NCBI GenBank assembly: GCA_028686145.1
Contig: JAQUCQ010000048.1
Coordinates: forward strand, 1 to 13,747
Length of the DNA: 13,747 nucleotides
Origin: Desulfuromonadaceae bacterium
GTDB taxonomy: Bacteria > Desulfobacterota > Desulfuromonadia > Geobacterales > Pseudopelobacteraceae
Reading direction: 5' to 3'
The notes beneath the pieces are model-generated. The model did no database searches, was not told the origin of the DNA, and saw only the letters and a program-made list of their open reading frames with translations. Every line of letters starts with the position of its first letter. The stretch's first letter is position 1. Of this stretch, positions 1 to 8,019 are shown piece by piece. The position numbers and the translations under genes were made by a program.

Positions 1-3000
1 CGGCAATTTTCTCAAACGAGGTCCAGGAGACCCCGCCGCTATTGCCCGCATTGGCAGCGGTCAGGTTGTAGATCTTTCCCATACCGCTGACGGTATCGTT
101 GTTACTGCTGCCGGTTACGGTAGCGATGTTGCTCCACGAACCGCCGATGCCGCTGGTGGCGGTACCGGCCAGATTCAACGTGACGGGATTCGTGTAGGTG
201 CTGTAGTTGATGGTGCCGCCCAAGCCTCCATTGAGATTACCGGTAACGCTGCCGCCGCTGCCCATGGAGAAGACACCGGTGCCGGTGTCGGAGATGTTAT
301 TGAATCCCGTCCAGGTTACCCCCCCATTGCTCCCCTTGTTTGCGATGCTGTTATCCAGAACATAGGTCTTGTTCGAGCCGACAACCGTGTTCGAGTTGGC
401 ATTGCCGGTAACGGTCGAAATATGGCTCCACGCCCCGCCGATACCGGTGGTTCCAGTGGTGGATGCCAGATTCAGCGTGACGGGAGTGGTGTAGCCGCTG
501 TAGTCAAGCGTGCCATTTACTCCACCGTCAAGGTTGCCGGAAACCTTACCGCCGCTGCCCATGTTGAAGATGCCGGTGCCGGTATCGGTCAGGTTTTCCA
601 CGGCGGTCCAGGTAACAACGCCGTTACTGCCCTTGTTCGCCACCGTGTTATCGAGTGTGTAGGTTTGAGAGGCGCCGCTGATGGTGTCGCCACTGTTTGC
701 GCTGCCGGTTACCGAGGCAATACCGCTCCAGGTTCCTCCGATACCGGTGGTCATGCCGGAGTTGCCGGAAAGGGTAACGTGTGCTGCAGTAGTGTGACCG
801 GTGTAATCCAACCTGCCGCCTGCAGCAGTGATATTTCCGGTGACACTCCCGGCGGCTCCAAATTTGAAGATGCCGGCGCCGGTGTCGGTAATGTTTTCAA
901 ACGCCGACCAGGTTACACCGCTGCTGCTGCCTTTGTCAGCAATGCTGCTATCCAGGGTGTAGGTTTTTCCCAAGCCTCTGATCGTGTCTCCAATGGAGGA
1001 CGTGCCGGTAACGGTTGCAATATGGCTCCACGATCCGCCGATGCCGGTAGTGCCGGTCCCGGCAAGGTCCAGCGTAATGGGGGTAGTGTAGCTGCCGTAA
1101 TTGATGACGCCACCGGTCCCTCCGTCGAGATTGCCGGTGACGCTGCCGTCGGTGCCCATGAAAAATGTGGCTGCTCCGGTGCTTGATAGCGTGCCTATTC
1201 CTGTGAAACCACCTGGGAGCAGGGTTGTTACGGTACCGGTGTTCAAGCCGGTCAGATTGTACGTTTGGGTACCGGCCGTTGATAGCATCCCGGTGCCGGA
1301 ATCAGCAATTGTCCCGAAGGAGCTCCAGGATACACCGCTGCTGTTGCCGGCATTCACACCAGTCAGGGTATAGGTTTTACTCGAACCCGTTACTGTGTTT
1401 GAGGTGGCGGCATTGCCCGTTACCGTGGTGATGCCGCTCCACGATCCGCCAATACCGGTGGTGTTGTTACCGGCCAGGTCAAGCGTAACAGGGGTAGTGT
1501 AGGTGCTGTAGTTGAGCGTGCCGCCGGTGACTCCACTCAGATTGCCGGTGAGGCTGCCGTCGGTGCCCATATTGAAAGCGCCGGTTCCGGCGTCGGCCAG
1601 ATTGCCGGCATTTGTGAACGTAAGCCCGGCAACGCTTCCCTGGTCATTTCCGCTGAGAGTCCATGTTTGCCCGGTCGCCTTTATTATGCTGGCGGTGCCT
1701 CCTCCCGTGGCGTTGACAGCCGGGCCGCCGACAAAGGCCGGCGCCGTGGTGAGATCCAGTGTGGAAGCAAAGTTGAGGTTGAGCGTCCCCGCTCCCCGGT
1801 ATGTGCCGGCGAGATTGATATCGGCCGCCGACTGAAGGGTGAGCGTGTTGCTGTTGAGTGTAATGTCTACGCCTGGCAGGGAAGTGATACTATCTGTTGA
1901 AGTCTTAATCGTGACGCTAGCTGTGCCCAGCTGGGAATTAATAGTAAAATCAGATATGCTGGAAGGAGTGGCGGTACTCGTGTCAACAAACGGAGCTAAG
2001 GGTGCTATCGTGGCGGTATCCAGGCTTGCATCAGTTGCATGAACAATGGTGATATCATCCGGGTCAAGCAACAGCGTCCCTGTTGCGCCTTTTGGAGCAC
2101 TGAGGTTGACAAGTCCTGCATAGGTCAGCCGGTGTTTTCCGGAGACCTCAACAAAGCCGCCGTCTCCTCCCCGAACCCCGCCTTTGGCAGAAATGGTGCC
2201 GTAAAACTGTGTCGCATCATCCGCCCATACCGCCACTTTGCCGCCAGCACCGGTGGTAAGCGCATCGGCTTGAATGGCGGCATCTTTATCTACATACGTC
2301 ATTGAAGCATTCTTCTCTGCCCCTGCTCCGTGGAAATTTCCGCCAATCAACACCGTGCCGCCGCCGGCATCACCGGAGACATCGATTGATGATCCGGCAA
2401 AAAGTCCCACCTTGTTGCCAAGCACCGTGACGCTGCCGCCGGTTTCACCGGGGTTTTTACCCGAGGCGTCCAGAACTCCGCTGTTTGCCGTAATCCCGCC
2501 ATCGCCATTGTCGAGAATTATGGCGCCATTGTGTTCAATAGTTGATTGAGCTTCGATGATTCCTTCATTATTAACGACACTTTTCATAACGTCGCCGGCA
2601 ACCCTGGCGCTCAGCACTACCTGGCCGCCATTCGCAGTGATGCGGCCGGTATTGGTGACACCGAGCGCGCTTGCCGCCACATCGCCGTTCACCGCCACGT
2701 TGATGAGATTGCCGTTGTCAAGACTGAGGGTAACCGTATCACCTGATGCAAGATGAACAGAGCCCACGTTCGCGACTATCGAGCCGGAATTTGTTACTGA
2801 GGGGGCGGCAAGAACCACATATCCACCCTGCGCGGCCGAGATGGATCCCTGATTGACCACTGATGACCGGGAATCGGGCGCAGAGGTAAAGATGTGTTTA
2901 CCGGATAGGAAATTGTCATTGGTAATATTCATCGTTGATGCGAGGAAGCTGCCGGTCTGGATCGTTGCGCCGGGGCCGACCAGAAGGCCGTTCGGATTAA

Positions 3001-3433
3001 TCACCCAGACCTGGCCGTTGCCCGAGAGGAGGCCATAGATATATGAAGGGTCTCCGCCGGTTATCCTGTTGAGAATAATTGAACTGCTGCCCGGTTGGCT
3101 ATAGCGTACCGACTCATTTGCCCCGATGTTATAGCCACGCCAATTTATGATGGCGTTGCCCGAGGTCTGATTGATATTCATGGTCGTCGGATTCGGCTGC
3201 GAAATGGTTGCCGTACCTCCGACAACGGCACCGTTCTGCGGCAGGGCATGGGCAGGAGAGGCGCTTAAAGCGGATAAAAGTGTCAGTATGCCCACGGGCA
3301 CGCCGACCGGCATCAAAGCTCCTTTGAATTTTTCCGCCACGAGATGCACAACATCATTCAACAGATGATGGTTCCGGGAACTGCCCGGACAATTTTGATT
3401 CAATAGTTTCGCCCTCGTATGGTGTCGTTTCAT
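1..3433 (-). CDS. TpsA-type filamentous haemagglutinin-like exoprotein, C-terminus beyond left edge
   Basis: This is a secreted, beta-helical exoprotein of the two-partner secretion (TPS) system, exported across the outer membrane by the TpsB encoded just upstream. I translated the frame by hand; it is open for 1144 codons with no stop and runs off position 1. The ATG at 3433 has an AGGAGG ribosome binding site 6 nt upstream. Residues 1-63 look like a long signal peptide: a basic region, a hydrophobic stretch around 41-58, then AHA before Leu64. Residues about 65-330 are the TPS (haemagglutination activity) domain, with NAIINWRGYNIG (93-104), SSSIILNRITGGDPS and the INPNG block (145-149). Next come family repeats ending in GTLLLDPDDITIV (452-464). 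From about residue 586 the protein is a tandem array of units near 100 residues. Function as an adhesin or biofilm factor is inferred from the family; the ligand is unknown. Confidence 0.92.
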   Translation of the reverse strand, partial: MKRHHTRAKLLNQNCPGSSRNHHLLNDVVHLVAEKFKGALMPVGVPVGILTLLSALSASPAHALPQNGAVVGGTATISQPNPTTMNINQTSGNAIINWRGYNIGANESVRYSQPGSSSIILNRITGGDPSYIYGLLSGNGQVWVINPNGLLVGPGATIQTGSFLASTMNITNDNFLSGKHIFTSAPDSRSSVVNQGSISAAQGGYVVLAAPSVTNSGSIVANVGSVHLASGDTVTLSLDNGNLINVAVNGDVAASALGVTNTGRITANGGQVVLSARVAGDVMKSVVNNEGIIEAQSTIEHNGAIILDNGDGGITANSGVLDASGKNPGETGGSVTVLGNKVGLFAGSSIDVSGDAGGGTVLIGGNFHGAGAEKNASMTYVDKDAAIQADALTTGAGGKVAVWADDATQFYGTISAKGGVRGGDGGFVEVSGKHRLTYAGLVNLSAPKGATGTLLLDPDDITIVHATDASLDTATIAPLAPFVDTSTATPSSISDFTINSQLGTASVTIKTSTDSITSLPGVDITLNSNTLTLQSAADINLAGTYRGAGTLNLNFASTLDLTTAPAFVGGPAVNATGGGTASIIKATGQTWTLSGNDQGSVAGLTFTNAGNLADAGTGAFNMGTDGSLTGNLSGVTGGTLNYSTYTTPVTLDLAGNNTTGIGGSWSGITTVTGNAATSNTVTGSSKTYTLTGVNAGNSSGVSWSSFGTIADSGTGMLSTAGTQTYNLTGLNTGTVTTLLPGGFTGIGTLSSTGAATFFMGTDGSVTGNLDGGTGGVINYGSYTTPITLDLAGTGTTGIGGSWSHIATVTGTSSIGDTIRGLGKTYTLDSSIADKGSSSGVTWSAFENITDTGAGIFKFGAAGSVTGNITAAGGRLDYTGHTTAAHVTLSGNSGMTTGIGGTWSGIASVTGSANSGDTISGASQTYTLDNTVANKGSNGVVTWTAVENLTDTGTGIFNMGSGGKVSGNLDGGVNGTLDYSGYTTPVTLNLASTTGTTGIGGAWSHISTVTGNANSNTVVGSNKTYVLDNSIANKGSNGGVTWTGFNNISDTGTGVFSMGSGGSVTGNLNGGLGGTINYSTYTNPVTLNLAGTATSGIGGSWSNIATVTGSSNNDTVSGMGKIYNLTAANAGNSGGVSWTSFEKIA
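2..1680 (-). repeat. Tandem ~100-residue repeats inside TpsA
   Basis: Each protein unit runs roughly: TYTLD, about 10 residues, GVTWT-F-NI-DTGTGxF-MG, GSVTGNL, GGTLNYSxYTTPVTL-LAGT, TGIGGSWSxI-TVTG. The GIGGSWS-type block (variants GIGGTWS and GIGGAWS) falls on plus-strand positions 1436-1456, 1025-1045, 725-745, 425-445 and 131-151. The spacings are 411, 300, 300 and 294 bp, all multiples of three. The first interval is longer because it carries an extra segment of about 37 residues that holds a partial duplication. The array probably continues beyond the left edge. Confidence 0.88.
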
Positions 3434-3466
3434 GAGTTTCCTCCTGAATCACATTAATTCGATATA

Positions 3467-5257
3467 TTAGAACGAAACCACTGTTTGCACATACACCTGG
3501 CTGTCATTCAGTTTAAAACCGTTATAGCCGCCATGGGTGCTCGGGATTGCCCAATCCAGCTTGCAGGAGAACATGTTAGCCCCGTACAGCCGCAGACCTG
3601 CTCCAATGCTTGAAAGAGTTGTCGACGACGTTTCGGAGGGGCGCGGACTCGTGTTGGAAACGCCGCCATAGTCAGTGAACAGGGCGAACTTTATGGTGTC
3701 GCCGATTTTTTGGTTGAATATCCGCTTTTCAGGATAAAAAGGAGAGGCTACGAGTTCAAGAGAGGTAAAATAGCCGCTGTCTCCGCTTGCCGTGGCCGGA
3801 TTAACACCGCGAACCGAGCCTTCGCCGCCGAGCTGCATTCTTTCTGCAGAGAACAGACGGTCCGGCGAATATTGGAAGCTCCCGCTTGCGACCAGATAAT
3901 TATAGCCGGGCAGTTTTTGGATCCTGACGGCATCGAGATTGAATTTGTTGAAGATGTCATCGGCGCCGGGGTAACTGGAGCCGGGATTGAGCGCCCCTTT
4001 TTTCGTACCGCCAAGAAAAGCGCCGAGACCTCGCGCATATCCGAAACTGATAAAATTCCTGCCCAGAAATCTGTCCGTCAATTCGTACGATATTCCCGTC
4101 GTAAGCTTGCGGATTTCATCCTTGTCCTGGGTGCTTCCCAGCACGTTGTCGTGCAGGGAAATATATTCGCCGCCAAGACGTACATTCAGGGCTTCATCTA
4201 ATTTTTTCAGGACGGGATGGGTGACATAGAGGCCGGCAACATGGGCTTTGCCGTTGAGATCCAACTGGGCGAGCGAATCAGCTCCTCCAACGCTATAAAT
4301 GGTGTTTGAATAATAGGCGCCGGTCTGTGTACCGAGAGTTCCTACCGGTAAGCTATACTCGGCACGGCCATAGGAAAGCCGGTCGGGATCCATTGTATCC
4401 AGCCCGATAATTCCATTCAGCTTTATCGTGTCACCGCTTGTTACCGTGTTGCCCTTGTTCAGCGAAGCTGACAAACGGTTCTTGCTGGTTGATTTCACGC
4501 CGAAGTTATCGTAGGAAACAGCGCCGGACAGGGGGTATATATCGGAAACTGTTGCAATGATATCCGTCGTGCCGAACTCTTCACCGGCTTTCAGTATCGC
4601 CTTTACCGATAGAGACGGATACTCGTTCAGGATCAGCAACGCTTTTTCCAGGGTTTCCTGTTTCAGCGACGGATCTTTCCTGACCGTTTCCAGGTATCCT
4701 TCAATGAATGAACTGCTGAAATACTTGTTACCCGTTACGGTAATCGTCCCGACGGTACCTTCAACCACCCGTATCACAACAATACCAAACGCATTTATCG
4801 TATGATACCCGGTGCTGTTTTTAATTATTATGGCTCCGTCGAAGATACTTTGTGACGGCACATACGCATTGACAATGAGGTAGCCCTTGGCACGGTATTT
4901 TGCCGTGATCATCTCGGCAACGCCCTTGATTTCTGCCAAAGTCAGTTCTTTGCCTCCGGAAAGCGTAACGCCCGCCAGGAGTTCCTTCTCGCTCAGCAGT
5001 GTATTCCCTTCAACACGGAATTTTTTTACAAAGACTTTCTTGTCGCCCTGCTGTTCTGCCGGAACCGGCTTCTTCGTCACTTTTTCCAGCACCGGCGCAG
5101 CTTTCTTCTTGAACGTATAACCGGCATCATTTTTTTCAAGCTGCTGGAGTACGCTTCCAGCCCCGTCCGCAGCATACGCACCGTTCCATGCAGGGGAGGC
5201 TATGGCCGCTGTCAGTAATAATGCTCTCTTGATAAGCCGTGAATGCACATAAGGCAT
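3467..5257 (-). CDS. TpsB outer-membrane transporter (ShlB/FhaC/HecB family)
   Basis: This is an Omp85-superfamily outer-membrane pore that recognises the TPS domain of its partner in the periplasm and moves it to the cell surface. The ATG at 5257 (596 aa) is preferred over a TTG one codon upstream, because GAGGAGG lies 6 nt before the ATG and only 3 nt before the TTG. A signal peptide ends near AYA (residue 29). A first POTRA domain starts at about residue 74 (VFVKKFRVEGNTLL), and a second segment starts at GTVGTITVTGNKYFS (about 167-181). The 16-strand barrel fills the rest, with the L6 motif as SVRGV (about 481-485) in place of the usual VRGY, then FTDYGG (about 527-532), and a terminal Phe typical of barrel proteins. 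About 17 extra residues interrupt the POTRA region (see findings). The stop is 33 bp from the tpsA start, so the two are almost certainly one operon. The gene lies 88 bp downstream of the dnaJ-like gene on the same strand, with no clear terminator between them. Confidence 0.93.
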   Translation of the reverse strand: MPYVHSRLIKRALLLTAAIASPAWNGAYAADGAGSVLQQLEKNDAGYTFKKKAAPVLEKVTKKPVPAEQQGDKKVFVKKFRVEGNTLLSEKELLAGVTLSGGKELTLAEIKGVAEMITAKYRAKGYLIVNAYVPSQSIFDGAIIIKNSTGYHTINAFGIVVIRVVEGTVGTITVTGNKYFSSSFIEGYLETVRKDPSLKQETLEKALLILNEYPSLSVKAILKAGEEFGTTDIIATVSDIYPLSGAVSYDNFGVKSTSKNRLSASLNKGNTVTSGDTIKLNGIIGLDTMDPDRLSYGRAEYSLPVGTLGTQTGAYYSNTIYSVGGADSLAQLDLNGKAHVAGLYVTHPVLKKLDEALNVRLGGEYISLHDNVLGSTQDKDEIRKLTTGISYELTDRFLGRNFISFGYARGLGAFLGGTKKGALNPGSSYPGADDIFNKFNLDAVRIQKLPGYNYLVASGSFQYSPDRLFSAERMQLGGEGSVRGVNPATASGDSGYFTSLELVASPFYPEKRIFNQKIGDTIKFALFTDYGGVSNTSPRPSETSSTTLSSIGAGLRLYGANMFSCKLDWAIPSTHGGYNGFKLNDSQVYVQTVVSF

Positions 5258-5345
5258 CAATTGCCTCCTCTATCGATGCCGTTGTGAGTATTCGGCCCCG
5301 TTTTGTTTTTGCCGGATATGGAATGCAGGGAGTATGAAAGCGGAG

Positions 5346-6254
5346 TTACAACCCCTTTGCTGCCAGTTCCTCAACCAGTTTTTTCTGTTCATTGTTTAGA
5401 GATTCGGGAATATGGACGGCGATCTTGACATAGAGATCACCTTTGACATTCGAGCCGAGAGATTTTATGCCGCATCCCTTCAGCCTGATCTTGGTACCGG
5501 GCTGAATGCCGGCCGGTACTTTGATCCGTTTGTCACCCTCCAGGGTGGGCACATCCAGAGAAATACCCAGGCAGGCGGCACTGAACGGAACGGAGCGTTC
5601 GACGAACAGATCGCCACCTTCGCGGCTGAAGACCGGGTCAGGAAGGACATGGATAATCAGGAACAGATCGCCGGTGGGGCCGCCTCCCTCTCCCTGGCCA
5701 CCTTTGCCGGTGATCCGGATCTTGCTGCCGTTATCGACACCGGCCGGGATTTTTACCTTCAACTCTTCCCGCTGGCCGTTACGCCGGAAGGCGATCAGTT
5801 TTTCGGCCCCCTGAGTCGCATCCCGAAAGCTGACGGTAACCTCCATTTCGTGGTCAACGCCTCTCTGCGGAGCCGAGCGGAACCCGCCCCGCCCTCCTCC
5901 GCGATTAAATGAGCCGCCGAACAGGCGCGAAAAAATATCCTCCGCGCCTCCGCCGGTGCCTCCACCCATATCTTTATAGGCGGAGCCGAAGTCGAAGCCA
6001 CGGAAAATATCTTCCTGGCTGTACTGCTTATGAAAGCCGCTGGAACCGAACGTGTCGTACTGTTGTTTCTTCTCCGGGTCGGAGAGCACGGCGTAGGCCT
6101 CGTTGATCTCCTTGAACTTATCCTCGGCAGCCTTGTTATCCGGGTTGCGGTCAGGGTGGTACTTGACCGCGAGCTTGCGAAAGGCTTTCTTGATATCGTC
6201 TGCCGAAGCGCCTTTTTCGATCCCCAGCGCCTTGTAATAGTCGACTTGTGCCAT
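5346..6254 (-). CDS. Type II J-domain co-chaperone (CbpA/DnaJ-like)
   Basis: This is a cytoplasmic DnaJ-family co-chaperone that stimulates the ATPase of an Hsp70 partner and delivers clients to it. It is 302 aa from the ATG at 6254. The J domain (about 5-68) carries HPD at 33-35. A Gly/Phe-rich linker spans about 69-128 and includes GGGTGGG. Two C-terminal client-binding barrels span about 136-285 (KVKIPAGVDNGSKIRITGKG, then VPTLEGDKRIKVPAGI). The zinc-finger CxxCxGxG repeats of true DnaJ are absent, with only two scattered Cys, so this is the CbpA class. Its length fits that class. The reading frame extends upstream to an ATG at 6335, but that lies ahead of the promoter at 6286-6314, and MAQVDYYKAL is the usual family start; GGAG lies 6 nt upstream. 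It is divergent from hemG. Confidence 0.94.
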   Translation of the reverse strand: MAQVDYYKALGIEKGASADDIKKAFRKLAVKYHPDRNPDNKAAEDKFKEINEAYAVLSDPEKKQQYDTFGSSGFHKQYSQEDIFRGFDFGSAYKDMGGGTGGGAEDIFSRLFGGSFNRGGGRGGFRSAPQRGVDHEMEVTVSFRDATQGAEKLIAFRRNGQREELKVKIPAGVDNGSKIRITGKGGQGEGGGPTGDLFLIIHVLPDPVFSREGGDLFVERSVPFSAACLGISLDVPTLEGDKRIKVPAGIQPGTKIRLKGCGIKSLGSNVKGDLYVKIAVHIPESLNNEQKKLVEELAAKGL

Positions 6255-6285
6255 TATATTCTCCATCATTTCATTATTTGACCGC

Positions 6286-6314
6286 AATGTAAGCTCTAAC
6301 TCCGAAGCTGTCAA
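6286..6314 (-). promoter_or_regulatory. Sigma-70-like promoter of the dnaJ-like gene
   Basis: On the minus strand a perfect -35 TTGACA (6309-6314) is followed by a 17-nt spacer and the -10 box TACATT (6286-6291, 4 of 6 matches). Transcription would begin near 6279, giving a leader of about 25 nt before the ATG at 6254. This supports that start over the upstream ATG at 6335. Confidence 0.6.
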
Positions 6315-6334
6315 CATTGCTGGCGGTGTATACA

Positions 6335-6363
6335 TTGACAGGGGCGGTCGTCACACGTACTAT
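6335..6363 (+). promoter_or_regulatory. Sigma-70-like promoter of hemG
   Basis: A perfect -35 TTGACA (6335-6340), a 17-nt spacer and the -10 box TACTAT (6358-6363, 4 of 6 matches) sit upstream of hemG. Transcription would start near 6370, leaving a leader of about 30 nt. The -35 box faces away from the minus-strand -35 at 6309-6314, with 20 bp between the two hexamers. Confidence 0.6.
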
Positions 6364-6385
6364 CAGCACAGTTTACAGGAGTACT

Positions 6386-6403
6386 ATGGGGGGCTGTCCA
6401 TGA
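6386..6403 (+). other. Possible five-codon leader ORF overlapping the hemG start
   Basis: ATG at 6386 reads Met-Gly-Gly-Cys-Pro and stops at TGA 6401-6403, overlapping the hemG start as ATGA (6400-6403). AGGAG at 6377-6381 lies 4 nt before this ATG, at a usable distance. The only purine run ahead of the hemG ATG itself is six G at 6388-6393. Translation of the mini-ORF could feed ribosomes to hemG. This is a sequence observation with no family support. Confidence 0.3.
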
Positions 6404-7815
6404 AAAAAGTTATCATTATCGGTGGTGGCATATCCGGCTTGGCAACGGCATGGCTGCTGCGGGAGAAAAGCCGCACGGCCGGAACAGAGCTGGAAATAAC
6501 CCTGCTGGAGAAGGAAGAGCGACCGGGGGGGAAAATCCGGAGCATCAAGGCAGATGGCTACACGTGCGAATGGGGACCAAACGGTTTTCTGGACAGCAAG
6601 CCGCAGACGCTGGATTTCTGCCGGGCTCTTGGGGTGGAGAAAACCCTTCATCGCAGCAACGACAATGCCCGCAAACGCTTCATCTTTTCCGGCGGTGAGC
6701 TGCATCAGCTGCCGGACGGCGCCGCCGCCTTCCTCAAAAGCCGTCTGATCTCCTGGCCGGGTAAGTTGCGGCTGGCTCTGGAGCCGACACCCTTTATTTC
6801 ACCGGCACCTGCCGGTGTCGACGAAACGCTGGCCGCCTTTGGGCGCCGCCGCTTGGGGAATGAGGCGCTTGATAAACTGATCGCCCCGATGGTTTCCGGC
6901 ATCTTTGCCGGCGATCCTGAAACCATGTCGCTGGAATCCTGCTTCCCGCGCATTGCCGAGCTGGAGCGTGAATACGGCGGCTTGATCCGGGCCATGATCA
7001 TGCTGGCCAAAAAGAAAAAACAGGATCAGGCGGCGGGAAAGGTCGTTTCCAGCGCCGCCGGCCCGGGCGGGGTGCTGACCTCTTTCCGCGAGGGTATCCA
7101 GGCGCTTTCCGATACCATCGCAACGTCGCTGGGAGCAATAGTCAAACCCGGGGCAGTCGTAACAGCGGTGGCAACGGCGGAGAGTGCTCCGTACCGGGTG
7201 ACATGCAGTGATGGCAGCATCCATGAGGCTGACCTGGTTATTATGGCAGCGCCCGCATTTGCGGCGGCGAAGATGCTGGCCGGTTTTGACGCCGGTATAG
7301 CCGGAATTCTGCGGCAGATTCCCTACGCCAGCATGACGGTCATCTGTTTCGGCTATGACCGGGGGCAGATCGGGCGCTCGCTGGACGGCTTCGGGTATCT
7401 GATCCCGAAAAAAGAGGGGCGTAACACACTCGGCACCCTGTGGGATTCCAGCATGTTCGAACGTCGGGCCCCGGAAGGGAAAGTACTGCTTCGCAGCATG
7501 ATGGGAGGAGCGTGCTTTCCGGAATACATCACGCTGAGTGATGACGAAGTCGTGGACCGGGTCAGGCAGGATCTGGCCGTGACCATGGGAATCGCCGCTG
7601 CGCCCGAATTTGTCCGGATCTTCCGTCATCCGCAGGCCATCCCGCAGTATACTGTCGGGCATGGTGCACGGCTGCAGGCGCTGGAGGGATTACTCAGTGC
7701 GCATCCGGGGCTGATTCTGACCGGCAATTCCTATCGCGGCATCGGGCTTAATGACTGTGTGGCGGCGTCCCAGCGGGCAGTGGATGAGGCGTTATCATTT
7801 CTGGAGGTGAAGTAA
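6400..7815 (+). CDS. hemG: Protoporphyrinogen oxidase, HemY-type FAD enzyme
   Basis: This enzyme oxidises protoporphyrinogen IX (or coproporphyrinogen III in some bacteria) to the porphyrin, a late step of haem synthesis; it is FAD-dependent and usually uses oxygen. It has 471 aa, typical for the HemY family. An N-terminal FAD-binding fold reads KKVIIIGGGISGLATAWLL (GxGxxG at 8-13), followed by the acidic strand end LLEKEERPGGKIRS. A conserved CEWGPNGFLDSKP segment follows. The C-terminal flavin motif is LTGNSYRGIGLNDC, ahead of an amphipathic helix. It is not the flavodoxin-like HemG of E. coli; the symbol follows the generic use for this function, and hemY would be equally fair. It has its own promoter (6335-6363) and is followed after 1 bp by a small membrane protein gene. 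Confidence 0.93.
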   Translation: MKKVIIIGGGISGLATAWLLREKSRTAGTELEITLLEKEERPGGKIRSIKADGYTCEWGPNGFLDSKPQTLDFCRALGVEKTLHRSNDNARKRFIFSGGELHQLPDGAAAFLKSRLISWPGKLRLALEPTPFISPAPAGVDETLAAFGRRRLGNEALDKLIAPMVSGIFAGDPETMSLESCFPRIAELEREYGGLIRAMIMLAKKKKQDQAAGKVVSSAAGPGGVLTSFREGIQALSDTIATSLGAIVKPGAVVTAVATAESAPYRVTCSDGSIHEADLVIMAAPAFAAAKMLAGFDAGIAGILRQIPYASMTVICFGYDRGQIGRSLDGFGYLIPKKEGRNTLGTLWDSSMFERRAPEGKVLLRSMMGGACFPEYITLSDDEVVDRVRQDLAVTMGIAAAPEFVRIFRHPQAIPQYTVGHGARLQALEGLLSAHPGLILTGNSYRGIGLNDCVAASQRAVDEALSFLEVK

Positions 7816-7816
7816 C

Positions 7817-7999
7817 ATGGAACAGGGTAGTGTCTTACTTGGTGAGGGATACATGCGTATTATTCTGGGAAGTATCTTTTCCCTGTTCATCATCTGCTTT
7901 GTTGCGATAGTTATCGAAGAAACACTGCTTGGTGGCCGGCGGCGCCGTAAAGCGCTTAAAATCGCACAAGAACGCGGGAAAGAAGCACACCATCCGTAG
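7817..7999 (+). CDS. Small single-pass membrane protein, function unknown
   Basis: This is a 60-aa protein starting 1 bp after the hemG stop, with GGAGGTGA 6 nt before its ATG; the ribosome binding site lies inside the last codons of hemG, so co-transcription is very likely. Residues about 14-33 form one hydrophobic segment (IILGSIFSLFIICFVAIVIE), followed by a strongly basic tail beginning GGRRRRKALK. The positive-inside rule suggests an outside N-terminus and cytoplasmic C-terminus. I do not recognise a family. A link to haem synthesis is suggested only by position, for example as a membrane anchor or assembly factor for hemG. Confidence 0.75.
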   Translation: MEQGSVLLGEGYMRIILGSIFSLFIICFVAIVIEETLLGGRRRRKALKIAQERGKEAHHP

Positions 8000-8019
8000 G
8001 GCGGAGGGACCTCGGAACG

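Noticed and set aside
422..1186. Long plus-strand open frame (254 codons) and several shorter ones across 400-3370
   Set aside because: They lie opposite the TpsA frame, which has a signal peptide, TPS domain and in-frame protein repeats. The plus-strand frames are low-complexity shadows kept open by the biased Gly/Thr/Val codons of the repeats.
6255..6335. N-terminal extension of the dnaJ-like gene to an ATG at 6335
   Set aside because: It lies upstream of the predicted promoter, shows no ribosome binding site, and adds 27 residues not found in J proteins.
6799..7662. Minus-strand open frame of 287 codons
   Set aside because: It is antisense to the well-supported hemG gene, has no family resemblance and no ribosome binding site of note; it reflects codon bias in hemG.
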